Positions 1-9,807 of a DNA stretch of 34,649 nucleotides are shown one piece after another. Numbering within the stretch: position 1 is the stretch's first letter; the number at the start of each line of letters is the position of its first letter. Origin of the DNA: an uncultured Clostridia bacterium (lineage in GTDB: Bacteria > Bacillota_I > Bacilli_A > RF39 > UBA660); assembly GCA_948433435.1 (NCBI GenBank), contig CAOJDX010000016.1:1-34649 (forward strand), read 5' to 3'. Under the pieces are notes generated by a model. The model did not search any database, was not told where the DNA came from, and saw only the letters and a list, made by a program, of their open reading frames with translations. A program made the position numbers and the translations under genes.

Positions 1-93
1 ACGAGTCACTTTTATATAAAATTTTGTTTCACATCATTTACAAATGTACATTTTATTATTGTTGACATAAATATACATATGTATTTTTGAATC
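1..93. other. intergenic region downstream of essC1
   Basis: No gene is visible here. Two perfect 12-bp palindromes are present, at 42-53 (AAATGTACATTT) and 73-84 (ATACATATGTAT). Neither is followed by a convincing T tract, so I do not call them terminators. The essC1 stop codon (TAA on the minus strand) lies at 94-96. Further T7SS genes could lie beyond the left edge. Confidence 0.4.
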
Positions 94-3000
94 TTATACT
101 AAATTTATAAACTTAACGAATTCTTTTTGATTTTCCTTTACCACTATTGCATCATCTCTAGTTATAATGTGATTATCATAGTCACTTTCTGATATAAATA
201 ATTCTTGGGAATCAAAGTCAGCAGAAATTATTATACCATTTTTCAAATCAACTAAATTGTACCATTCAAAATTATCAACACTTTTTAATATTTCACAATT
301 ATCTACAATTATGAATCTAACCTTATTACTATTTTTGGATAGTAGAATTAAATCATCTAAATCGACTATTTCCTCTTCTGAGTTTTCTTCTTTTTGTTTA
401 TTTAAGTGCGATCTTAATTTACTATAACCAAATACGGTTATAATATATGTATTATTGTTGGTGGAATCCTCTAATATTTTTTGAATATTTTTGTATAGTG
501 CTAATAATACTGCTTTAAAATTGGAGTTGTAATATTTTACTTCTGGATTTTCAACTTTTAAATAGTCATAAGATGATAAAACAATATTTTTTGTATTCTC
601 TATTCGGCAAAACAAATCAATTGTAGCAGGTAAAAAACTCTTGATACTTGCTTCCTTTCCATAAACTATAACATTGATTAGATTATCAAAGTTATAAAAA
701 TATGGACAAGCACTTTTGGTTTCTATTCCTATTGGAACAGCTGGTAATTTAATTATATCATTTTTGAATTGTGAACTAGTAACATGATTAGGTATCGTTG
801 GAATTTTGGGGGCCTTTTTAGGCATTATTTTATTTAATTCTTTGATAATATATTCTAAATTCGCCTCTAAATTATCGTAGTCGAAAATTAATGATGTTTG
901 AAATTCATAAACACTATTATCTATTTCAATTAAGCCCCTTCCAGGATTATCATTTGGTACTATATCACCACTTGGCAGTATGTAAGTATAATCAGTAGGA
1001 TCACTAAGTTTTAAAGCAATTTTTGAAGAAAAATTATTTTCTAAAGCATATCCTAATGAAGTACTAACTCCTGTAAAGATGAGCATTATTCCATATCTAT
1101 TACACTCTCTAGTAAATGATCCTAAAAAATTATCATAAATATTTTCAAATTGTTCTTTGAAAACATCAAATCCATTTATTACTACGATTATATTAGCAAA
1201 GTTACTATTACCATTTTTTATATCATTTTCAAAACTACCGCCATTAGTGGCATAGTATCTTTTTCTTTTTTCTAGTACTTTCTGTAGGAAGTAAAACATT
1301 TTAATAATTTTTTCTTTATTACCAATCGTTAATACCTCGCCAACTTGTGGTGCATTTGAAAATTTCCTTAAAGTTTCTGCTACTAAATCTACTATATAGA
1401 AATTAACTTCCTGTACACTATGAGTGGTTATAATTGAATATATTATAGTAAAAAGTAATGTTGTTTTACCACTTCCCGCTACTCCAGTGATATAAATGTT
1501 TCCCCCTTTATTTAAAGTTAACCTAACAGGCCCTTGTTTTTGATTGGTGGGATCATCATATTCACCTATAAGTGGATTAATATTAAATGGTTTGATTTCA
1601 ATATTATATTTTCTTCTTATATCATCTATATATAATATTTTAGGTACATTATCAAGCCACATTTGCTGATACTTAAAATTAATAGAGTTTGCAGTTTCAA
1701 TAAGATACTTTAATATATTAGTAAGTTCTTCTCCTAAATTCATCTTTGTATTTTCCTTTTTTGTATCATTAGAGACTGTTTTTATTACTTCACCTTGATC
1801 GTTAATAAAATCAATATTTGTTGTATATTTTGAGTTTATTTTTTCAGATGGAATATAAGCAGTACCTGTATAAGCTGATTGTCCTTTTACAAAATATTCA
1901 TCGTAACCTACTTGTAAATAAAATCTTCCAGCTTCTTTGATATATGCAGCATCTGGTTTTCTAATCATTTCTTTACTATCTTCTACTGTTTGAACTTTAC
2001 AACATACTTTAAATTTACTATTACTCCATATTTGTTCATCAACTACTCCAGATGGCTTTTGAGTTGCTAAAATTAAGTGAACACCTAAACTTCGTCCAAT
2101 ACGGGCAGTACTAACAAGCTCATCCATAAAATCTGGTTGTTGAGCCTTTAATTCGGCGAACTCATCACAAATAATAAATAAATGAGCTAAAGGAGTTTCT
2201 AATTTTCCATCTCTAACTAACTTTTGATATTTATAAATATCTATAGTCCCAGTATTTAACTTTTCTTTTGCTTCGTTAAACATTTTTTGTCTTCTTTGGA
2301 GCTCACTTTTAACCGATACCAAAGTTCTCTTCATTTCTGATTTATCCAAATTGGTTATCGTTCCTACTAAATGGGGAAGTTTTATATTAGTCTTTCTGTT
2401 TTCAAAGGCACCAGCTAATCCTCCTCCCTTATAGTCAATTAAAACAAATTGAACTTCATTAGGACTATAATTTACTGCTAAAGATAAAATATAGGTAATA
2501 ATAAATTCTGACTTTCCTGATCCAGTCATTCCTGCAACTAAACCATGAGGTCCATGTTTTTTCTCATGTAAGTCTAAATATAATAAATTATCGTTAACAT
2601 CTACTCCTATTGGGGTTGCTATACTATTAACAATATTTGAGTTAGCCCACTTTTGAATACTATTTAATTGTTCTATTTTTCCTACTCCCATCATTTCTAG
2701 AAAACCTAAACTAGTTGGCAAGCTACCTGAATCATTACTTTCTAGTTTTAATGGAATATTAGATACTAAGGCGATGCAATTTTCTATATTAATATCATTA
2801 TAGTTTTTACCAATAAATTCTGGTGCAAATTTTTGAATATTATTTGCTGTCATTTCAGTTCTAAAATAATATCCTTCTTTTTCAGTATAATTTACAAAAT
2901 TTTCACATCCATCTGGAATATTTGTGACCTTTGAATCAAACATCAAAATTCCAAAACCCAAGTTTTCTTTTTGTTCTAATACATCATTGATTATTTTCAA

Positions 3001-4674
3001 ATTTCTATAAATAGAAATATTATCTGATATTATTAAGTAATAAGGAAGGTTTTTCTTATTTTTGGTACCTTCTAAATCATCTTTTTTTGTTTTTTGCCTT
3101 TTTACAAATTGTTTTTCTAAGTAATCTGAAATTAGTTGGCCATCATCATAAGAATCAGCAAAAAATCTAAAATCTTGTTCTTCATTCCAACAATAATTAC
3201 TATTTTTTAGGTAACTTAGGGTAGATATTCTTGCACTGTCAGATAACACTATAATTTTTAATTCAGCGAAACTATGATAAGCAATTAATTGTAATAAAAT
3301 TGCATTCATATAATTATTTTTTAGTTCTTCTGGTCCAATAAAAGCAGTTACATTTTTTTCATATAATGATAAAAAATAAGGTGCTTGATCTAAATATTTA
3401 TATTTATTTATTAACTGTTCTACTTTATCCCGTAATTTATCTTTTTCCTCGCTATATTCTGTTGGTTCAAAATTAATTTTTCCGTAAAGAGGAACTTCCC
3501 CTATTCCTAATCTAATTGATAAAAAATAATCACTATCATAATTTCTAGAAAATAAATTAGGATTTTTATTTACAATTGCTTCTTGACATTCTGTTAAGGA
3601 TAAATATCTCCCTATTAGGGTTGCTTTTTGAACATTAATTGTATTTTTTAATATTTCTTCTTTTGTATTTAAGTACTTAGTATATTTTTTAACTCTTTTT
3701 CTTTCATTATGCATTTCTATAAAACGTTCATAAAAACGCTCTACAAATGGCCACAAAATTCCGGAAATTAACATTCCAACACTCATAATGATTGTCATTA
3801 GGTTATCTTGAAAATTTTGGTCTTTATTCCCCATATTTAAGAATGCATTATATCCCATAATTAAAGAAGAAGCACTCATGACAACAGATGGGACTATTGT
3901 TAGAAACATAGGATCATGTTGATTTTTGTACTTTTCTGGCGGTGGAGCTATTACAAGTTCTAGTTTTTCTAAAGCATTTTGAAAAACTGGTGTTTTAAAA
4001 AAGTAGTCTTTTTCTTCATAAAAGTCTTTGTAAAAGTCAGCATTAGCCTTATAATTTTCTACTGCTAAATTATAAATTGGATTATTAAATTGATTAGACA
4101 TAATTACTACTAGACCATTTGGACTATTGATATAAATATTGGATCCCAGTACTAATACTTTTAAACCCATGATAAAGATTTTATCAAAGTTACTTAAAAT
4201 AGCTTGGTCTTTTCTTGTATGATTAACATAAACAGGTATACTAGGATTTAAATTTCTAAGAGAGAAACTTCCGTTTACATAATTTAATTCTAATTGTTTA
4301 CTACCTAGAATAGGAAAATTAATATCGCAGCCTTCTTTTCCAAAGGTAATAATAGAATTTTCTAATACTGATCTACATGTAAATGAAGGATCGTAAGCTG
4401 GGGCAACATAAATTAAAACACTTTCTGTTCCATATACAATAAGTTGATAAAAGCTATATAATTTTAACTCTATTTCACTATTATATACTTGATTATAGTA
4501 AATTTTTACTTCATCATTATCTCTGATAATCCATTTTCCGTTTTCTGCAGAAACACTGACTAAACTACGCTTATTTCCATTCGCATCATAATCTGATAAA
4601 ATATAGTTTCCTGATACTTCTAGAGGAAGTTTAAACGTATAAATTTTATTCGACTCTAAAAAATAGACAACCAT
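94..4674 (-). CDS. essC: Type VII secretion FtsK/SpoIIIE-family ATPase EssC (intact copy, essC1)
   Basis: This is a full-length EssC/YukBA-type membrane ATPase of 1526 aa, the motor that drives WXG100 proteins through the Firmicutes type VII secretion system. The first ~200 residues look like the FHA-type domains of EssC. Two membrane segments follow at about residues 260-312. Then come three FtsK-like ATPase domains. D1 has a canonical Walker A (GMTGSGKS, ~residue 715) and Walker B (HLFIICDEFAEL). D2 has a canonical Walker A (GVAGSGKTT, ~1061) and IIVVINGFD as its Walker B region. D3 (~1338, YGKEASIKS) has lost the P-loop, as is usual in EssC. ATG at 4674 is preceded by AAGAGGTG. A separate promoter lies at 4712-4739. 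It is closely similar to the split copy at 5019-9610, which points to an old tandem duplication. Confidence 0.96.
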   Translation of the reverse strand: MVVYFLESNKIYTFKLPLEVSGNYILSDYDANGNKRSLVSVSAENGKWIIRDNDEVKIYYNQVYNSEIELKLYSFYQLIVYGTESVLIYVAPAYDPSFTCRSVLENSIITFGKEGCDINFPILGSKQLELNYVNGSFSLRNLNPSIPVYVNHTRKDQAILSNFDKIFIMGLKVLVLGSNIYINSPNGLVVIMSNQFNNPIYNLAVENYKANADFYKDFYEEKDYFFKTPVFQNALEKLELVIAPPPEKYKNQHDPMFLTIVPSVVMSASSLIMGYNAFLNMGNKDQNFQDNLMTIIMSVGMLISGILWPFVERFYERFIEMHNERKRVKKYTKYLNTKEEILKNTINVQKATLIGRYLSLTECQEAIVNKNPNLFSRNYDSDYFLSIRLGIGEVPLYGKINFEPTEYSEEKDKLRDKVEQLINKYKYLDQAPYFLSLYEKNVTAFIGPEELKNNYMNAILLQLIAYHSFAELKIIVLSDSARISTLSYLKNSNYCWNEEQDFRFFADSYDDGQLISDYLEKQFVKRQKTKKDDLEGTKNKKNLPYYLIISDNISIYRNLKIINDVLEQKENLGFGILMFDSKVTNIPDGCENFVNYTEKEGYYFRTEMTANNIQKFAPEFIGKNYNDINIENCIALVSNIPLKLESNDSGSLPTSLGFLEMMGVGKIEQLNSIQKWANSNIVNSIATPIGVDVNDNLLYLDLHEKKHGPHGLVAGMTGSGKSEFIITYILSLAVNYSPNEVQFVLIDYKGGGLAGAFENRKTNIKLPHLVGTITNLDKSEMKRTLVSVKSELQRRQKMFNEAKEKLNTGTIDIYKYQKLVRDGKLETPLAHLFIICDEFAELKAQQPDFMDELVSTARIGRSLGVHLILATQKPSGVVDEQIWSNSKFKVCCKVQTVEDSKEMIRKPDAAYIKEAGRFYLQVGYDEYFVKGQSAYTGTAYIPSEKINSKYTTNIDFINDQGEVIKTVSNDTKKENTKMNLGEELTNILKYLIETANSINFKYQQMWLDNVPKILYIDDIRRKYNIEIKPFNINPLIGEYDDPTNQKQGPVRLTLNKGGNIYITGVAGSGKTTLLFTIIYSIITTHSVQEVNFYIVDLVAETLRKFSNAPQVGEVLTIGNKEKIIKMFYFLQKVLEKRKRYYATNGGSFENDIKNGNSNFANIIVVINGFDVFKEQFENIYDNFLGSFTRECNRYGIMLIFTGVSTSLGYALENNFSSKIALKLSDPTDYTYILPSGDIVPNDNPGRGLIEIDNSVYEFQTSLIFDYDNLEANLEYIIKELNKIMPKKAPKIPTIPNHVTSSQFKNDIIKLPAVPIGIETKSACPYFYNFDNLINVIVYGKEASIKSFLPATIDLFCRIENTKNIVLSSYDYLKVENPEVKYYNSNFKAVLLALYKNIQKILEDSTNNNTYIITVFGYSKLRSHLNKQKEENSEEEIVDLDDLILLSKNSNKVRFIIVDNCEILKSVDNFEWYNLVDLKNGIIISADFDSQELFISESDYDNHIITRDDAIVVKENQKEFVKFINLV

Positions 4675-4711
4675 GTATCACACCTCTTTATTCTAGTATC
4701 CTTCTATTATC

Positions 4712-4739
4712 ATAATATCATAGAATATGGGAAATGCAA
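4712..4739 (-). promoter_or_regulatory. putative sigma-A promoter of essC1
   Basis: On the minus strand, TTGCAT (4739-4734) is followed by a 16-base spacer and TATTAT (4717-4712), about 38 bases before the essC1 start. A weak AT-only hairpin with a short T run lies just upstream, after the yukD stop. This suggests essC1 can be transcribed independently of the yukD/essC2 genes. The call rests on motif match only. Confidence 0.5.
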
Positions 4740-4768
4740 AGATGTACAAAATGAAAATTTGATTTTCT

Positions 4769-5026
4769 CTATGATAGTAAGATGAGGGTAGTTCCATTTC
4801 TAATGTTTGTATGATATAGCAAAATATCTGATATATATTTTTCACCTGTTTTTCCGTTGTAAAGGCTATTACAGTTTGATAGTTCCAATTCATTACTTGT
4901 TAGTTCTGAGATTGTTTGATTTAATAAATTGATAATATTTCCAATTTTTTTATTAATAGGAAGATATACATCATATATTTTATCTATTTCTGGTACGATT
5001 AATTTCACGATAACTTTATTATTCAT
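4769..5026 (-). CDS. YukD/EsaB-like ubiquitin-fold T7SS protein
   Basis: This is a small protein of 85 aa. Its pattern (V.VKLIVPEIDKIYDVYLPINKKIGNIINLL near the start, NGTTLILL at the end) fits the YukD/EsaB family: ubiquitin-like proteins encoded in T7SS loci and required for or regulating secretion. I chose the ATG at 5024-5026, not an upstream start at 5053. The internal Met begins the conserved beta-strand, and the gene then overlaps the essC2 stop (5019-5021) by 8 bases, which is typical of translational coupling. It sits between the two essC copies. Family assignment rests on size, hydrophobic pattern and context. There is no catalytic motif to confirm it. Confidence 0.82.
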   Translation of the reverse strand: MNNKVIVKLIVPEIDKIYDVYLPINKKIGNIINLLNQTISELTSNELELSNCNSLYNGKTGEKYISDILLYHTNIRNGTTLILLS

Positions 5027-8000
5027 AATAGTTCTCACTTTCCTTACTTCCAACTGCTTGTACTATTTGATATTCTCCATCTACAACAGGGAATATTACT
5101 CCATTAAGATTACCAGTAATATCACATTTATTTAGAGTATGAATATGAATAATTTGTTGCATATCTAAACCTTCTCCTATCCAAATTCCATTATTCATAG
5201 AACATTGTTGATACCATTTTTCTTTTGTAATTTTATTAAACGAAGCATAATTATCAACTAATATAAAGTGACTATTTCGAAAATAACTGTTTTTAAGTAG
5301 AATATTTGATAAGGTATTAATTCCTTCATCCAAAACTTTGTCATACATATAACCGATTCCTATTATAAAATAAAAGGTTGTTATAGAAGCTTCTTTTTCT
5401 TTGATTATTATATTATTAAGTACTGTGGTAAAATTATCATTATAGTATTCTATATTACTATCTAAATTATTAATAGTATCAGAAAAATCTATGACACAAA
5501 GGTGAATACTTGGTAATAATGTAAATAGTTGAATTAAATTGATTATAAAGCTATTTTCTGTTAGTATTTTTTTTCCTATGATAGGTAATATTTTGTTTTG
5601 GGTAAAATTATATTTTAAAATTTCTCCTGTATAACTCTCTATTCCGATAGGAATATCATCTATATTTTTCATATAAGGTAACATATAATCTATATCGATG
5701 TTTTTAGGAATAATAGGAATCTTTTTTGCTTTAGTAGGCGTCTTTTTATTTAGTTGTTCTCCTAATACTTTAATTGCATCATTTATTTTATCTTTTAAGT
5801 AAATATAAGCCGTTTGAAATTCATAGGCCGTATCCTCTACTGAAATTATACCTCGGTCAAAATACTTTGCTGGAATTAATCCATAAGGAGCATTTAAGGT
5901 ATATCTATATTCTACTGGGTCAGATATTTGAAGGGCAATTTTATTATTACATGCTTGAGAAACTCTAGAGGCAACATTATTAATAGTCGTTGCTGTCATG
6001 ACAAATATGATTCCATATTTTGAGCCATCTCTTAATAATGAAGCATAATAATCTAAGTAATCTCCCTTGTTTTCTACAAATGATTCGTAACCATTTAGTA
6101 CTGTAATTATCAAAGGAAGAAATTGCTGACTATTTTTTAGATAATCGGTATAATTCCCTCCAAAATCGGAAAATAATTCCCTTCTTTTATTCATTTCTTT
6201 TTCAAGCATTTGAAATTCATTAATCGTTTTATCCATATCAGTTGATAAAATGACATCACCAACTTGTGGATAATCATGGAAAATTTTTAATGTTTCTGCT
6301 CCAAAATCTAGAATATAAAAGTTTACTTCTTCAGGAGAATGATTCATACAAATTGAATAAATTATAGTAGTTAATAAATTTTCTTTGCCACTTCCTGGAT
6401 TTCCATAAATTATTAAATTACCTGTTTGAGTAAAGTTAATCGTTAAAGGTTTTTGTAATTGTTCTCTAGGAATATCGTACTCTCCTAAGATTGGACATAT
6501 TTCATATTCAGTCTCTCTATATTGATATTTTTTAATCAGATTAGCTAGATAAATTTCTTTAGGGATACTTGGTAACCATAGTTGTTTAAAAGTTATCTTT
6601 TCTCTTAATTCCATATTATACAATATTTTCACTATATTAGTTAACTGATCTCCATAGTCTTCTACTATATTTCCTTTGATATTATCAGTAACTGTTTTGA
6701 TCATATTTCCAGTGTTATTAATAAAATTTATTTTATCATCGATACTTTTGATCATCCTATCAGTTGGTATATATTTAGCTCCAGCCCAAGCAGATTGTCC
6801 TAATTCAAAAGATTCATTGTAACCTACTTGTAAATAGAATCTACCTATTTCTTTGATATAAGCCCCTTCTGGTCGTTTTAACAATTCATTACTATCTTCG
6901 GGTGTTTGAACTTTCAAACAAATCTTGAATCTAGAATTAGACCATATTTGATCATCGACTACTCCATTTGGTTTTTGAGTAGCTAGAATCAGGTGAACTC
7001 CTAAACTTCGTCCAATACGAGAAGTAGAAATCAACTCTTCCATAAAATCTGGTTGCTGTACCTTTAGTTCAGCAAATTCATCAGAAATAATAAACAAATG
7101 GGCTATTGGCTCTTTTACTAAACCTTTACGATAATATTTTTGATACTTGTAAATATCTATAGTACTTTCTCCTAAAGTGTCACGAGCCTGATTAAATAGC
7201 TTTTGTCTTCTTTTTAATTCTGATTTAATCGATACTAGGGTTCTGTTCATTTCACTTGTATCTAGGTTAGTTATTGTTCCTACTAGATGAGGAATTTTTA
7301 TGCCAGTTTCTCTATTTTCAAAAGCTCCTGCTAGCCCTCCTCCTTTATAATCAATTAAAACAAATTGGACTTCGTGAGGATGATAGTTAATAGCCATAGA
7401 TAAAATGAACGTAATAATGAATTCTGATTTTCCACTGCCTGTTGAACCTGCTATTAATCCATGTGGTCCCTGAAATTTTTCATGTAAATCTAAATAAAAT
7501 GGTTTTCCCTCTTCATTAATTCCTATAGGTGTAGTTAGAGAAGATGTTGGATCGTTATTTACCCATCTATTCACAATATTTAATTGCTCAATTTTGCTAA
7601 CTTTATACATTTCTAAAAAATTTACACTTGTTGGAAGTGCTGTAGCACCATTTAAAAATGATACTGGAATATTAGCAATTATTTCTGTATAATTTTCTAT
7701 ATTATTATTTAAATATTCGACAACAAAATCAATCTGTTCCATATTACTTAAATCCTTGCCAGATATGTTTCCTTTTTCTTTATTTATTTGGACAAATTTA
7801 TTGCTTTTACTGGGAACATTCTGCATACTAGATTCTATAGTTAACAAAGAAAATCCCAAATTAATAGTGCTGTTTACTACTTTATTTATGATCTCAAGTT
7901 TTTTAGTTGTTATAAAGTTATCAGTTATTATTAAATAATATTCATCAAAATTCTTGTAAACATTTTCTTTAATATCTTCTGTTTTCTTTTTATCTTCTGT

Positions 8001-8489
8001 TGTATGATTTACTAGTGTTAATCTTTCATTATAAATTTTTTCTAAATAATTGGATATTTGTTTCATTTCTTCATCATTGGTAGCAAAAAAATGAATACTT
8101 CTATCTTTACTACATAAATGAGGCAAATACTTTAAATAATTCCACTCGCTAGCATTGGTTTCAGTTGTTAGTATGATCATCTTTAAATCTATTCCACTAC
8201 AATAAGTTGTTAGTTGAAGCATAATACTATTGATTAGTTGCTTTTTGTAAAAAAAGTCATTTTCTATAATTAAGGGCAGAATTTTATCTTCTATTAAAGA
8301 AATAGTAATAGGAACTTTCATTAAGACAAGTGGTGTTTCTTTGATCTTTTCAACTTCATCTTTTAGATTATCATCTTCCAAAGAAAATTCTTCTGTTTTA
8401 ACATCTATTTTTAAATGTGAATTTCTATTTCCTATTCCAAGTCTTATATTTAAAAAATCTGAGTCTGATATTTCTCGATTCCATAACAT
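5019..8489 (-). CDS. essC: EssC2, C-terminal part (D1-D3 ATPase domains) of a frameshifted second EssC
   Basis: This is the downstream 1156 codons of a second EssC. It carries D1 with a canonical Walker A (GSTGSGKSE, near 7440) and Walker B (HLFIISDEFAEL). In D2 the Walker A reads GNPGSGKE (near 6395): the Ser/Thr after the Lys is replaced by Glu, unlike essC1 (GSGKTT). D3 is degenerate (IGKKILTENS). The frame actually runs open to 8588, before the first Met at 8489. The residues between (ISRELENERQ... through ...LEKKIIEKN) align with the linker of essC1, so this is not an independent gene. It is joined to the N-terminal part (8564-9610) by a -1 shift or one missing base in the A7 run at 8584-8590. 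A joined product would be about 1530 aa. Whether it is made as a separate polypeptide is unknown. Confidence 0.9.
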   Translation of the reverse strand: MLWNREISDSDFLNIRLGIGNRNSHLKIDVKTEEFSLEDDNLKDEVEKIKETPLVLMKVPITISLIEDKILPLIIENDFFYKKQLINSIMLQLTTYCSGIDLKMIILTTETNASEWNYLKYLPHLCSKDRSIHFFATNDEEMKQISNYLEKIYNERLTLVNHTTEDKKKTEDIKENVYKNFDEYYLIITDNFITTKKLEIINKVVNSTINLGFSLLTIESSMQNVPSKSNKFVQINKEKGNISGKDLSNMEQIDFVVEYLNNNIENYTEIIANIPVSFLNGATALPTSVNFLEMYKVSKIEQLNIVNRWVNNDPTSSLTTPIGINEEGKPFYLDLHEKFQGPHGLIAGSTGSGKSEFIITFILSMAINYHPHEVQFVLIDYKGGGLAGAFENRETGIKIPHLVGTITNLDTSEMNRTLVSIKSELKRRQKLFNQARDTLGESTIDIYKYQKYYRKGLVKEPIAHLFIISDEFAELKVQQPDFMEELISTSRIGRSLGVHLILATQKPNGVVDDQIWSNSRFKICLKVQTPEDSNELLKRPEGAYIKEIGRFYLQVGYNESFELGQSAWAGAKYIPTDRMIKSIDDKINFINNTGNMIKTVTDNIKGNIVEDYGDQLTNIVKILYNMELREKITFKQLWLPSIPKEIYLANLIKKYQYRETEYEICPILGEYDIPREQLQKPLTINFTQTGNLIIYGNPGSGKENLLTTIIYSICMNHSPEEVNFYILDFGAETLKIFHDYPQVGDVILSTDMDKTINEFQMLEKEMNKRRELFSDFGGNYTDYLKNSQQFLPLIITVLNGYESFVENKGDYLDYYASLLRDGSKYGIIFVMTATTINNVASRVSQACNNKIALQISDPVEYRYTLNAPYGLIPAKYFDRGIISVEDTAYEFQTAYIYLKDKINDAIKVLGEQLNKKTPTKAKKIPIIPKNIDIDYMLPYMKNIDDIPIGIESYTGEILKYNFTQNKILPIIGKKILTENSFIINLIQLFTLLPSIHLCVIDFSDTINNLDSNIEYYNDNFTTVLNNIIIKEKEASITTFYFIIGIGYMYDKVLDEGINTLSNILLKNSYFRNSHFILVDNYASFNKITKEKWYQQCSMNNGIWIGEGLDMQQIIHIHTLNKCDITGNLNGVIFPVVDGEYQIVQAVGSKESENYYE

Positions 8490-8563
8490 ATTCTTTTCTA
8501 TTATTTTCTTTTCTAGTTGTGGAAGACTAAGATTATTTTCATAAAGTATTTGCCTTTCATTTT

Positions 8564-9610
8564 CTAATTCCCTGCTAATTTCATTTTTTTATCATTCAGA
8601 TATTTAGTATATCTTTTTTGGCGTTTTTGTTCGTCCTTTTCAATTTTTTTCTTATTGTATTTGTTTAATAATATGGGAAATAGAACACTTCCTATTAGCA
8701 TAGTAAGACAAATAATGATTTCAGTAATAGCAGTTGCTAAACTTCCTTCCTGATTAGTAAGACTAAAAATTGCAATTACTCCTGTAATTGATGAAGATAT
8801 TCCCATCATAACAGTGGCTCCTAAAGTCAAAATAGCAGGTGGCTCATCATATTCTTTTTTAGCTGGAGGAGTCGCAATCTTAAGTACTTTTTCCTGAATT
8901 GTTTTCTTTAGTCTAGGAGTATGAAAAAAGATCTGATTTTCATCATATAAAATAATATCTTTTTCTGTGTCCTTAACAGGAGTATACTTATTTTCACTAC
9001 CTAACATATCGAAGTCTTTGACTTCATCTAAAGTTGTTCTTATTAAATTATTGAGGTTATTCATTTTAATATAACTATTCATCCAAATGATCTTTAATCC
9101 ATTAATAAAAATAACATCTCCTAAATTTAAAACTTTTTGGTGATATCTTTTTCCATTAATAAATGTCATACAAGACTGATTATTATTTTGTAATATCCAG
9201 CGATTATCTACTTTAGTAATTGTTAAGTGATATTCATCTATTTCTACTATATCGTATTGAATGTCAGTATTTATTCTACCAATGGTTATTATTGATTTAT
9301 TTACTAGGGAGAGATTAAAGTATTTTACTGGTGTTTGAAAACAATACATTTTTATACATTCTTTTAAATCACTAAATCTTATTTGATAACTATTTCCATC
9401 TTTGATAATATCTTTAGATATTAAAGTGATTCCATTACTTATAGAGATATCATAATTACTAGAAATTGTCCATTCACCATTTTCTGATGTTAAGACAATT
9501 GTTTCCTCTTTTTTATCTTTAGATAGATAATTAATTAAATATGAATCCTCAACTTTTTTTGGTAATGAATAATTTTCCATTTTATCATTATCTGTAATAT
9601 AAACCTTCAT
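8564..9610 (-). CDS. essC: EssC2, N-terminal part (FHA-like domains and membrane segments) of a frameshifted second EssC
   Basis: This fragment of about 348 aa carries the N-terminal half of an EssC: FHA-type beta-rich domains (residues ~1-200), then two hydrophobic segments (~265-320), then the basic stretch KRQKRYTKYLNDKK that matches essC1 (RKRVKKYTKYLNTKE). The frame then leaves homology and ends at a TAG (8564-8566) about 20 bases past a run of seven A (8584-8590). I chose the ATG at 9610, not the one at 9622. The bases of the upstream codons (ATGAGGGTT) supply the GAGGG ribosome binding site for it. As it stands it would give a membrane-anchored protein without ATPase domains. Confidence 0.88.
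   Translation of the reverse strand: MKVYITDNDKMENYSLPKKVEDSYLINYLSKDKKEETIVLTSENGEWTISSNYDISISNGITLISKDIIKDGNSYQIRFSDLKECIKMYCFQTPVKYFNLSLVNKSIITIGRINTDIQYDIVEIDEYHLTITKVDNRWILQNNNQSCMTFINGKRYHQKVLNLGDVIFINGLKIIWMNSYIKMNNLNNLIRTTLDEVKDFDMLGSENKYTPVKDTEKDIILYDENQIFFHTPRLKKTIQEKVLKIATPPAKKEYDEPPAILTLGATVMMGISSSITGVIAIFSLTNQEGSLATAITEIIICLTMLIGSVLFPILLNKYNKKKIEKDEQKRQKRYTKYLNDKKMKLAGN
8584..8590 (-). other. homopolymer frameshift site splitting essC2
   Basis: There are seven A on the coding strand, read GAT AAA AAA ATG in the N-terminal frame. Adding one A (or slipping back by one) gives GAT AAA AAA AAT GAA ATT AGC AGG, which continues into the C-terminal frame with residues that align to essC1. 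The total coding length from 9610 to 5019 is one base short of a multiple of three. The run could be a true mutation, a slippage/phase-variable site, or an assembly error. Confidence 0.85.
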
Positions 9611-9704
9611 AATAACCCTCATACTTATACTTTTGTTTTGATTAAAATTTCTTTTTGATCACTCTAATCTTACTATTGACATATTCGGAATGAATTTTAA
9701 TATA

Positions 9705-9745
9705 TAAAAAAGTGTATTCTTGGTTTTTTCTCCAAAATATACACT
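9705..9745 (-). terminator. intrinsic terminator between the WXG100-type genes and essC2
   Basis: On the minus strand, AGTGTAT (9745-9739) pairs with ATACACT (9717-9711). An inner TTGG/CCAA pairing closes a small A-rich loop, and a run of six T (9711-9706) follows directly. It lies about 60 bases after the second ESAT-6-size gene, so readthrough into essC2 would be partial. No clear promoter is visible between it and essC2. Confidence 0.75.
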
Positions 9746-9807
9746 AAGTTGATTGGTAAGTTTTTATATTTTACTTACTTTATCTTTCTATACATTATAT
9801 GGTATAC

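Noticed and set aside
73..84. Palindrome ATACATATGTAT as the essC1 terminator
   Set aside because: The stem is AT-only and no T tract of useful length follows on the minus strand.
4929..5135. Plus-strand open frames inside the T7SS genes (also near 5774, 7756 and 8341)
   Set aside because: They are shadows of the essC and yukD coding frames, with hydrophobic low-information sequence and no ribosome binding sites.
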